Shown here in pieces: positions 51,695 to 60,300 of a DNA stretch of 64,000 nucleotides (positions are counted from its first letter, which is position 1; every line of letters starts with the position of its first letter). The stretch lies in contig NZ_PNFP01000003.1 in NCBI RefSeq assembly GCF_002940685.1, forward strand, positions 124,001-188,000, read 5' to 3'. This DNA is from Ensifer adhaerens (GTDB taxonomy: Bacteria; Pseudomonadota; Alphaproteobacteria; Rhizobiales; Rhizobiaceae). A program made the translations under genes and the position numbers. The notes under the pieces are model-generated. The model was not told the DNA's origin, ran no database searches, and was given only the letters and a program-made list of their open reading frames with translations.

Positions 51695-53872
51695 ATGCAA
51701 GGCATTGACAGGCATGTGCAGATTGGCCCGTCTCTGACCGGCTTTTCCGAGGCGTTCAAGGAGATTTGCATCTTCTTGAACCGCCCCTCGTCAGACAGCG
51801 TGCTCTATTCGGACGTACCCTTCGACCCTCGCTTGCCGAGCGCCGAGGACGTCTCCCGTATCGCAGAGCGGGTCGGCCTGGAAACGGAGCTCGTTTCCGC
51901 GCGCGCGATCGGCAATCGCGATTTCGTCTATCCGCTGCTGCTCGTCTTTCGCGACGGCCGTGCCATGGCGCTTCTGGAAGAGGCGCCCGACGGCACGCTC
52001 AGCCTTTCCAACAGAATGGCGCCGCCCGGCGAGGCGGCGGTAAGGCTGGCCGACCTTAAGGTCGACGGGCTCGCCTATGCCGTGTCCTTTTCGGCCACCT
52101 ATCTCAACACGGCGTCCGGCCGCGGCGTCGGCGAGGCGCGCAGCATCGACCGCCGCCACTGGCTGACCGCCACAATCAAACCGTTCTGGCAAGCCTATGT
52201 GCAGGTCGCAATCGCGGCATTCTTCATCAACGTGCTGGCGCTCGCCGCGCCGCTCTTCACGATGAACGTCTATGATCGCATCCTGCCGAACAAGGCGATC
52301 GCGACGCTCTGGGTGCTGGCGCTCGGCATCAGCACGGTCATTCTCTTCGACTTCCTCTTGAAGACGGTGCGCGCGGCGCTGATCGACTATGCCGGCCGCA
52401 AGGCGGATCTGAAGCTCTCCTACATGCTGTTCGAGAAGATCCTGCATGCGACCATGGCGTCGCGGCCGCCCTCGACCGGTGAATACGCCAACCGGGCGAT
52501 GCAGTATGAGTTCGTGCGGGAATTCTTTACGTCGAATACGCTGAGCACGATCATCGACAGCCTTTTCGTCTTCGTCTTCATCGCAGCCGTCTATGCGGTG
52601 GCGGGCTGGATCGCGGTCATACCGGCGGTCGCCTTCCTGTTTAGTCTCGTGATCGGCTACGTCGCGCAGTACAAGATCGGCAACCGCGTCGCCGCCGCAT
52701 CGAATGAATCGGCCCAGCGCCAGGCGCTGCTGGTCGAAACCATCAGCGCGATCGAGACGGTAAAGACGCTGCATTCGGAAAAGCAGTTGCTCCGCCGCTG
52801 GAACGAGCTTGCCAAGCACTCCTCGAACACATCCGAACAGATCAAGGAGATTTCCTCCTGGGCCTCGCATGCAACGCAATTCGTGCAGCAACTGGTGACG
52901 GTTTGCATCGTCGTGGCCGGCGCTTACGCGTTTACCGAGGGCAAGATTTCGTCCGGTGCCATCATTGCCGCCAGCATGCTTGCCGGCCGCGCCGTCGCGC
53001 CGCTCGGCCAGATCGCCATGACACTGGCACGGCTGCGCCAGGCCATTCTGTCGCTGCGGATCCTCAATGCCGTTATGGAGCAGCCGGAGGACCGGCCCGA
53101 CACGATCGGCTTCGTCAACCGCGAGATCCGCAACGGCAGCATCACCTTTGCAAACCTCGACTTCGCCTACCCGGAAACGGACCACAAGGTGGTCAGCGGC
53201 ATGAACGTCACGATCAAGGCGGGCGAGCGCGTCGGCATCATCGGCCGCATCGGCTCGGGCAAGACGACGATCGGACGGCTTCTGGCGGGCCTCTATCCGC
53301 CGAGCGCCGGCCGCATCCTGCTCGACGGCATCGATATCCGGCAACTGCATCCTTCCGTCGTTCGTTCGGCGGTCTCGTTCGTGTCGCAGAACTCCGACCT
53401 CTTCTCCGGCACCATCAAGGAAAACCTCCTGATGGCGAACCCGACCGCGAGCGACGAAGAGGTGGTTGCGGCCGCAAGACTTGCCGGCGTCGACGATTTC
53501 GTCTCGCATCATCCGCGCGGCTACGACATGCCGGTCGGTGAGCGCGGCTCCCAGCTTTCCGGCGGGCAGCGCCAGGCGGTCGCCATCGCCCGGCTCCTGT
53601 TGCGCAAGCCGAAGGTGGTGTTCCTCGACGAGCCATCCGGTGCGATGGACCTCGCCAGCGAACGCGAGTTGATCAACAAGCTATCCAATGTCTTCAGCAG
53701 CGACGTGACCCTTTTGATCTCGACCCACCGCCACAGCATGCTAAGCCTCGTCGATCGGCTGCTGGTTCTCGACCGGGGCCGTATCGTCGCCGATGGACCG
53801 AAGGCGGCCGTCATCGAGCAATTGCAGCGGCGTTCCGGTCCCGCCGGGCCGACGGAAGGGGCGGGGCTATGA
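51695..53872 (+). CDS. Type I secretion ABC transporter, LapB/HlyB-like
   Basis: A 725-aa exporter. The N-terminal about 130 residues form a C39-peptidase-like domain without the catalytic Cys motif, as in HlyB and LapB, which bind but do not cut the substrate. Membrane domain about 150-440 with six segments, then the ATPase: Walker A GRIGSGKTT (about 517-525), signature LSGGQRQAVAIARLLL, Walker B VVFLDEPSGAMD. The ATG at 51695 is used; two GTG codons precede it. It exports the adhesin together with the HlyD-like and TolC-like proteins of the same operon. Confidence 0.94.
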   Translation: MQGIDRHVQIGPSLTGFSEAFKEICIFLNRPSSDSVLYSDVPFDPRLPSAEDVSRIAERVGLETELVSARAIGNRDFVYPLLLVFRDGRAMALLEEAPDGTLSLSNRMAPPGEAAVRLADLKVDGLAYAVSFSATYLNTASGRGVGEARSIDRRHWLTATIKPFWQAYVQVAIAAFFINVLALAAPLFTMNVYDRILPNKAIATLWVLALGISTVILFDFLLKTVRAALIDYAGRKADLKLSYMLFEKILHATMASRPPSTGEYANRAMQYEFVREFFTSNTLSTIIDSLFVFVFIAAVYAVAGWIAVIPAVAFLFSLVIGYVAQYKIGNRVAAASNESAQRQALLVETISAIETVKTLHSEKQLLRRWNELAKHSSNTSEQIKEISSWASHATQFVQQLVTVCIVVAGAYAFTEGKISSGAIIAASMLAGRAVAPLGQIAMTLARLRQAILSLRILNAVMEQPEDRPDTIGFVNREIRNGSITFANLDFAYPETDHKVVSGMNVTIKAGERVGIIGRIGSGKTTIGRLLAGLYPPSAGRILLDGIDIRQLHPSVVRSAVSFVSQNSDLFSGTIKENLLMANPTASDEEVVAAARLAGVDDFVSHHPRGYDMPVGERGSQLSGGQRQAVAIARLLLRKPKVVFLDEPSGAMDLASERELINKLSNVFSSDVTLLISTHRHSMLSLVDRLLVLDRGRIVADGPKAAVIEQLQRRSGPAGPTEGAGL

Positions 53873-53933
53873 TCGACCCCTGTCCATATGATGGCGACGC
53901 AATGCCGGTCCCGACGTCGGGGAGGGCGCCGAG

Positions 53934-55214
53934 ATGACTGAGAAACCGCCACTGGCCGCGCGTGCCGGGCTGCTGGTGATCGGCCTGCTGATCAGCTCCT
54001 TTGTCGCCTGGGCGGCGATCGCCGAAGTCGACGAGATCGCCCGCGGCGAAGGCAAGGTCATTCCCGTCTCGAAAACGCAGATCATTCAATCGAGCGAGCC
54101 CGGTATCGTGCGCGAGATCGCGGTGCAGCCCGGGCAGGTCGTGCGCCGCGGCGATCTGATCCTGCGGCTTGACGATACGGCGAGCGGCTCGTCACTGGGT
54201 GAGCTCGAGGCCAAGGCCCGCTCGCTGCGCGCACAGATCGCGCGGCTGGAACTCGAGGAGACCGGCGCCTACGACAGCAAGTACATCTGCCCCGACGATA
54301 TCGCAAAGGTCGCTCCGGCCATCTGCGCCAACGAGGAGCAGCTGCTCCAGGCCAAGGCCGGCAATTTCAACAACAAGCTGTCGGTGATGCAGGCCCGCGA
54401 GGGCCAGCGTCAGAAGGAGCTGGCGGAAGCGGAGGCCAACATCACCCGGCTGAGCGCCAGCCTGCAGGTGACCGAGCGCGAGCTGGGGCTGCTCGAGCCG
54501 ATGGCCAAGCGCAAGCTCGTCGCGCAGACGGAACTCCTTCGGGTCGAGAAGGAGCTGACCGACACCAGGGGGCAGCTTGCGCTTTGGAAGGAATCAGTCG
54601 GCAAGCTCGAGGCGGCGCTCAAGGAGGCATCGCTGCAGGTGACGGAGCTGTCGCTGCAGCTGAAGCAGGAGGCCCTGGCGGAAAAAACCGAGGCGCTTTC
54701 GCAGCTTTCGGTGATCGAGGAGACCATTCGCGGCGCGACGAGCCGAGTTGCCAATACCGATATTCGCTCGCCGGTCGACGGCATCATCAATACGCTCGAT
54801 GTCAATACGGTCGGCGCCTACGTGACGCCGGGTGCGGTGATCGGCGGCGTCGTGCCGACCTCGGAGACGCTGCTCGTCGAGGCGCGGCTTTCGCCGCGGG
54901 ACGTCGCTTTCGTCCGGGCCGGCCAGCCGGCGCTGATCAAGATTTCGGCCTATGACTTCTCGATCTACGGCGGGCTCGGCGGCGTGGTCGAGACCGTCAG
55001 CGCCGACAGCCTCGTCGACCAGAACAGCGGAGAGACCTACTATCTCGTGCGCGTCAAGACCGACATGGCCGCGCTTGTGAAGGATGGACGCGAATATGCG
55101 ATTATGCCGGGCATGATTGCCTCGGTCGACATCATGACCGGAAAAAAGACGATCCTCGCCTATCTGATGAAGCCGATCAACAAGGCCCGCGAGGAAGCTC
55201 TGCGGGAGCGCTGA
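53934..55214 (+). CDS. HlyD-family membrane fusion protein, LapC-like
   Basis: A 426-aa adaptor. One membrane segment about 10-30 (LLVIGLLISSFVAWAAI), lipoyl half-motifs EPGIVREIAVQPGQVVRRGDLILRLD near the N-terminus, long coiled coils about 80-270, and the C-terminal HlyD region with DVAFVRAGQPALIKISAYDFSIYGGLGG. It bridges the ABC exporter and the TolC-like channel. Starts 61 bases after the exporter gene. Confidence 0.94.
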   Translation: MTEKPPLAARAGLLVIGLLISSFVAWAAIAEVDEIARGEGKVIPVSKTQIIQSSEPGIVREIAVQPGQVVRRGDLILRLDDTASGSSLGELEAKARSLRAQIARLELEETGAYDSKYICPDDIAKVAPAICANEEQLLQAKAGNFNNKLSVMQAREGQRQKELAEAEANITRLSASLQVTERELGLLEPMAKRKLVAQTELLRVEKELTDTRGQLALWKESVGKLEAALKEASLQVTELSLQLKQEALAEKTEALSQLSVIEETIRGATSRVANTDIRSPVDGIINTLDVNTVGAYVTPGAVIGGVVPTSETLLVEARLSPRDVAFVRAGQPALIKISAYDFSIYGGLGGVVETVSADSLVDQNSGETYYLVRVKTDMAALVKDGREYAIMPGMIASVDIMTGKKTILAYLMKPINKAREEALRER

Positions 55215-55217
55215 CCC

Positions 55218-55826
55218 ATGAGCGAAACGCGGCCTCCCGCGCCCGAAGAGGACATGAGCACACTGCGGTTCCGCGTCGTTACCGTCGACGGTCAACGCCG
55301 CGGCATCAAGCTCGAGGAAATCTATTGGCGTAGTCTCGGCGAGCTTGCAGCACGGCAAGGGCGCCGGCTCGCCGATATCGTTGCGGCCTGCGAAAGGGAG
55401 CTCGAAGGTGAAGGCAACCTGACGGCACGTCTGCGCTATGTCGCAACGCGCCACCTTCGCGATCGGCTCGAAGCGGCCAAGACGCGCAGCAGCCTCGCCG
55501 CTGTCGGCAGTCAGGTACGCGCCAGCCCATCGCCAGCCTTCGCGCTCACAGGCAGCAAGCACATCGTCGCCTACAACCCGGCATTTCTCGCCTTCGTCCA
55601 GACGCGCGTGCTGGGCTCGCAGCAGCCGCAGGCGGCACATGGCTTGAGGCTTTCGTTCGACGTACAGTTCGTCGATCTTGTCCAGCGCTTGAAAGCGGCG
55701 CCGGGCGAGCCGCAGCCGGCGGGCTTCACCATCGGCGTGCAGGGGCAGGTCACGCGCGGCAAACTCAACGCCGCACTCGCCCCGCTCGCCGACCAGGACG
55801 TGATTATCGGCTTCATCCTGGGTTAG
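55218..55826 (+). CDS. Ribbon-helix-helix protein with C-terminal extension
   Basis: A 202-aa protein. Residues about 14-80 fit the ribbon-helix-helix fold of the RHH_4 type (TLRFRVVTVDGQRRGIKLEEIYWRSLGELAARQGRRLADIVAACERE), usually a DNA-binding dimer. The C-terminal 100 residues, ending in QGQVTRGKLNAALAPLADQDVIIGFILG, are not known to me. It begins three bases after the HlyD-like gene and is surely in the same operon. A regulator of the secretion operon or of the adhesin gene is the simplest idea, but direct evidence is absent. Confidence 0.72.
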   Translation: MSETRPPAPEEDMSTLRFRVVTVDGQRRGIKLEEIYWRSLGELAARQGRRLADIVAACERELEGEGNLTARLRYVATRHLRDRLEAAKTRSSLAAVGSQVRASPSPAFALTGSKHIVAYNPAFLAFVQTRVLGSQQPQAAHGLRLSFDVQFVDLVQRLKAAPGEPQPAGFTIGVQGQVTRGKLNAALAPLADQDVIIGFILG

Positions 55827-55895
55827 TGGGGCGCAACGCCGTCGCCGTTGGCGAAACCGTCAGGACGCCTGCGGCCTGAAGGGCGGGGCTCGCTC

Positions 55896-56822
55896 TCAGC
55901 GGACAGCGATGCCTTCGCCGGGCATGACATCCGCAAACGGTACGGCGGACGCGACCTTGTCGCCGGTGGTCTTGATGCCGTGGATCCAGGAGCGATCGGC
56001 GCTGACCGAAAACAGCGGCTGATAGTTCGGCAAGGCGCTGTCGAGTTTTACCTCGTCGCTGAGGTTGTCGAGAATGAAGTGGCCCTGGCTCGTCGTGATC
56101 GCGAGGACGGCGTGATAAAGGTTGCGCCGGACATCGCGCAGAACCACGATCGACATCGCCTCCGACGGCAGGCCCGCCGCCTTCAGGGCGGCCATCTTCA
56201 GAATGGCATAGTCTTCACAGTCGCCCTTGCCGCGGGCAAGAATTTCGTCCGGCGTCGCCCAGTAGTCCTTGGACCCGTAGTTTTCCGCGTCCGGTTGATA
56301 GCGAACGATCCGGTTCACCGTGCGATTGATGCCGCTGATCTTCTGGCGGAAGGCGAGACCGTCGGCATTTTCCACGGCCTTGCCGAGAATGTCGCGCGCG
56401 GCGCAACCGCTCTGCTCAGCGCACTCTTTGAAGTCCGCCGCCACGACTGCCGGGTAGACGGTTTTCCATGTACGGGCGACCGGGATCGATGACACCCGGA
56501 ACGCAACGGAGTGGAAAACGGCCGATGGTTTCGACTGTGCCGGCATCCGCGCGCCGAGATCCGGGCGGGCCGCCAGCGCTGCTTTCTCCACGTGCTGGCG
56601 CTTGAGGACTTCCGAGGCCTGCTTCGACCAGATGTCGATGGTCTGCGTCGCAACGGCAGCGAGCGGGCTTGCCAAGCTCACCATCTGGTGCAGGAGACCG
56701 GCGCTGAGCACGCGCGCTTGGCTAGCCTGCGCGGGTGTCGTTGCCAAAACTGACACGAGGCCGATCGCGAAGGCAGAAGTCTTCAGATATGCCCCGCAGT
56801 GCTTCCAGCTCGTCTTGTTCAT
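55896..56822 (-). CDS. lapG: LapG-like periplasmic cysteine protease (bacterial transglutaminase-like, BTLCP)
   Basis: A 308-aa secreted protease. Signal peptide about 1-33. Catalytic triad C202 (GKGDCEDYAILK), H237 (LYHAVLAI) and D252 (FILDNLSD), with acidic residues by the Cys that bind calcium in LapG. The family cuts LapA-type adhesins after a di-alanine in the N-terminal retention region and so frees them from the cell. It is longer than Pseudomonas LapG by some 70 residues inserted between signal peptide and catalytic domain. The ATG at 56822 is chosen. It is divergent from the adhesin gene, its presumed substrate. Confidence 0.92.
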   Translation of the reverse strand: MNKTSWKHCGAYLKTSAFAIGLVSVLATTPAQASQARVLSAGLLHQMVSLASPLAAVATQTIDIWSKQASEVLKRQHVEKAALAARPDLGARMPAQSKPSAVFHSVAFRVSSIPVARTWKTVYPAVVAADFKECAEQSGCAARDILGKAVENADGLAFRQKISGINRTVNRIVRYQPDAENYGSKDYWATPDEILARGKGDCEDYAILKMAALKAAGLPSEAMSIVVLRDVRRNLYHAVLAITTSQGHFILDNLSDEVKLDSALPNYQPLFSVSADRSWIHGIKTTGDKVASAVPFADVMPGEGIAVR

Positions 56823-57185
56823 CGCCGTGTCTCTCGGTTTCTTGAGAGCACCGTACAAATGAAAAGAAAAATGCAGGTAAATCCGTATGCATTATTTAGA
56901 GTGCCTCAGAAAAATACGTTTTGCCTAAAATTTTATTCAAATTTTATACTTGTGTATTCTTTTGGAGCGGGAAGCTCTTTTACAGGGAAGGCGTCGTGGT
57001 CATGGTCGGTGCCCGTCATGACGGTCACATTCGCCTGCTTCCGGCGAGGCGTAGCGGTGCCGCGGAGCCACGGGGGTTTGCGGTTCGCCAAAAGCGGCGA
57101 CGCTACCACCTTCGCGAGGCGCAGGTCGCCGGAATGAAATTGGTTTCCGGGAGATGACTAGAATTACTAAATTTGTACTAACGTC

Positions 57186-57197
57186 ACCAATTTTGGG
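57186..57197 (-). promoter_or_regulatory. Motif ACCAATTTTGGG shared with TolC-like promoter
   Basis: Exact reverse complement of the 12 bases at 50104-50115, with similar flanks (CACC on the plus strand to the left, GTG to the right). Located 107 bases before the adhesin ATG. Confidence 0.5.
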
Positions 57198-57202
57198 TGC
57201 TA

Positions 57203-57218
57203 GCATAATATATTATGC
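57203..57218. promoter_or_regulatory. 16-bp perfect palindrome upstream of the adhesin gene
   Basis: GCATAATATATTATGC is fully symmetrical, 85 bases before the adhesin ATG and five bases from the shared motif. It may overlap the -10 region (TATAATA-like) or bind a dimeric regulator. Confidence 0.5.
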
Positions 57219-57303
57219 CGTTTCAGGCGAAAGCCCTGCAGGACCGATTGCGCTCTTGGAAGCTTGATGTTTTCGTCCCCCGCAAAGGTCGAGGGGTATT
57301 TCC

Positions 57304-60300
57304 ATGGCAACCGAAGGTACCGCAATTTCCAACGAAGCCGCCGCAACGCCGGCAGAGGCAATCGAGTTCCGCAACGCGCCGGATGGCAAGGCTGGCCGCC
57401 TGGTCGCGCAGGCCGCTCCGGCAGGGGAGCCGGAACTGATTGACCCGGCAACCGGCGCCGCCGTGAAAGATGCGGGGACCGCACCTCAGACACCGCCGAT
57501 GCCGACCGAGGTCAGCGCCGACGCTTCGAATGTCGTGCACCTGCCCGCCGGCGCGTCGATCGAGAAGATCAAGGTCGTTGGCACGGATATCGTTTTGGAA
57601 CAGCCGGACGGTTCCACGATCACCATTCACAATGCGGCATTGAAGGTTCCGACCTTCCTGATCGGCGATGCAGAAATCCCGCGGGAAACCCTCGTGGCGG
57701 TGCTCGGAGAAAACGGCATCAACGTCGCCGCCGGCCCGGACGGCAGCATCAGCGTCGTGTCGAACCAGAGCAGCGGCGGCGAATTCGCCGGGGCCAACGG
57801 CGACATCGGCGAGGCTGGCCCGGCCATAGGCTTGCTCGCGGCGACCGCACTGCAGTTTCCGACGCTCGAAACGGTCGAGTTTCTGCCTCCAACCCTCGAC
57901 CCCAACGATGCGCCCTCGATCATTCCTGACGGCAACAGCGACCCCAGTGGCATCTTCGTCAGTGACCGGCAGGTCGATGAAGCGGGCCTCGCCAGCGGAT
58001 CGCGCGCCGGCGACGGCAGCGCGTCGGTCACGGGCATCTTCACCATTTCCGATCCTGATGGTGCCGGTGACGTCGCCAGCCTGACGATCAACGGTCAGAC
58101 CTTTGCCATCGGCGGTCTCGTCGGGCAATCGGTTGCAGGCCAGTTCGGCGTGCTGACCATCACGGCCTACGATCCCGCGACCGGTGTCGCGCAATACACC
58201 TACGAATTGACGCGTGCGGTCACCGGATCTGGCGTCAACCCGGGCGCCAATGTGGAGCAGGACCGAGACATCTTCACCCTGACGGTTACCGACGGTGACG
58301 GCGCGACCGGCACGGCCACGCTACGGGTCGATGTCGTTGACGACATTCCCGTGATCGGCATCACCACTCCGGAACCGGGGCAGGTTGCCGAGGGCCAGAC
58401 GCTGAACGGCAACTGGACGCTGACGGCGGGTGCCGACGGAGTCGGCACGGTGGACGTGACAGTCGGCGACACGACGCAGACGCTTACTCTGAGCGCAGGC
58501 GAAAAGGTGGTGTTCACGATCGCCGAGGGCACGCTGACGGTCAATGCGGACAAGACCTGGTCGTTCAAGGCGGCGAGCAACCTCAACAATGCCAGCGGCC
58601 TCGACGTGACGTTCTCGCTGTCGGCGAAGGACGGCGACAACGACACGACGAGCGACAGCCAGACGATCAAGGTGACGGACGGCGACGGCCCGTCGGTTGA
58701 TCCACGGGCTGCGTCCGCATCGCTGACGCTCGACGACCAAAACCTTGTGAACGGCTCGACGCCGGCCGGTAGCGCCGAGACGAGCAGCGGCACAATCGGC
58801 TTTGTCGCGGGTTCGGACGCCATTGCGAAGATTGCATTCGGCGACACCAGCGGGCTGAGCGGTGCGCTGACGTGGGATCGTGTTTCCGATACCCAGATCA
58901 TTGGCCGGGCAGGCGGTGTGGCGATCGTCACGCTCGACTTGGTGCGCGCCGGCGACAGCGCGGCGGTGACGGCAACTTTGAACGGCAACTACGCCGGCCA
59001 CCTCGGCATCACCACCGACGACCTGGCCGAACTGGGTCAGGTCAAGGTGATCGCGACCGACACCGATGGCGACAAGGCCGAAGGCACGGTGACGGTCTCG
59101 GTCTCCGACGACATGCCCCTTGCTGCTGCGGACGTGGACAGCGTGTCGGAAGACGGGGCGGTTGTTGCCGATGGTAACGTGCTCACCGGTTCCGGCGGTT
59201 CAGATGCGAACGGCACGGACGGTGTGAAGGATGTCGCGGGTGCTGACGGCGTATCAGTGACGTCCGTTTCATTTGGCGGCACGGCAGGCCTCGTCGGCGG
59301 CTCGACGGCGGGGCAGTACGGCACGTTGGTACTTAATGCCGACGGCAGCTACACATACACGCTCAACAATGCGGTTGCCGGTGTCCAAAGCCTTGCTGCA
59401 GGCCAGGTGGTAACGGATACGTTCACCTATGAGATCACCGACGGAGATGGCGACAAGTCGTCGACGACGGTCACGATCACGGTTACCGGCACGAACGACG
59501 CACCGATCATCACGTCGGGTGTTCAGAGCGGGGCCGTCACGGAGATCACCGACAAGGCGGATGGCGAGAACAAGGTAACGCACACGCAAGAAGGCACGGT
59601 CGGCTTTTCCGACGTCGACACGCTGGATCAGCACGGCGCCAGCTTCAAGGCGAACGGCAACGGTTATCTCGGAACCTTCTCGCTCGACCCGGTGGACCAG
59701 GGGAACAATTCGGTCGGCTGGAGCTTCAAGGTCGCCGACCGCGTGCTGGACTCGCTGCAGGCCGGCCAGATCCTGACGCAGACCTATGACGTCACCGTCG
59801 CTGACGGCAAGGGCGGCACGGCGACCCAGACGGTGACGATCACAATCACCGGTACCAACGATGCCCCGGTGATCACGTCCGGCTGGCAGGTCGGTGGCGT
59901 GATGGAACGCTTTGACGGCTTTCCGGGCGAGAACAAGGTCACGCATACGCAAGACGGCACGATTGGCTTTCGCGACGTCGATACGCTCGACACGCACACG
60001 GCGAGCTTCACGGCCGGCGGTAATGGTTATCTCGGTACCTTCTCGCTTGACCCGCTGAACCAGGCAACCGACAAGGTCGGCTGGAACTTCCAGGTCGCCG
60101 ACAGCGTGCTCGACTCGTTGCAGGCCGGCCAGATCCTGGTACAGACCTACAACGTCACCGTCGATGACGGCCACGGCGGCACGGCGACGGAGACGGTCAC
60201 GATCGTGATCGCCGGCACGAACGACGTCCCGGTGATCACCTCCGGTGCGCAGAGCGCTACGGTGACGGAACTCGCCGACAACGCGACCGGCGAGACCACG

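Larger units (their letters stand above)
56823..57303. other. Divergent promoter region of lapG and the adhesin gene
   Basis: About 480 bases, AT-rich near both ends. It holds the motif shared with the TolC-like promoter (57186-57197), a 16-bp perfect palindrome (57203-57218) and a small hairpin with a GAAA loop at about 57223-57237 in the adhesin leader. No gene seen. Confidence 0.5.
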
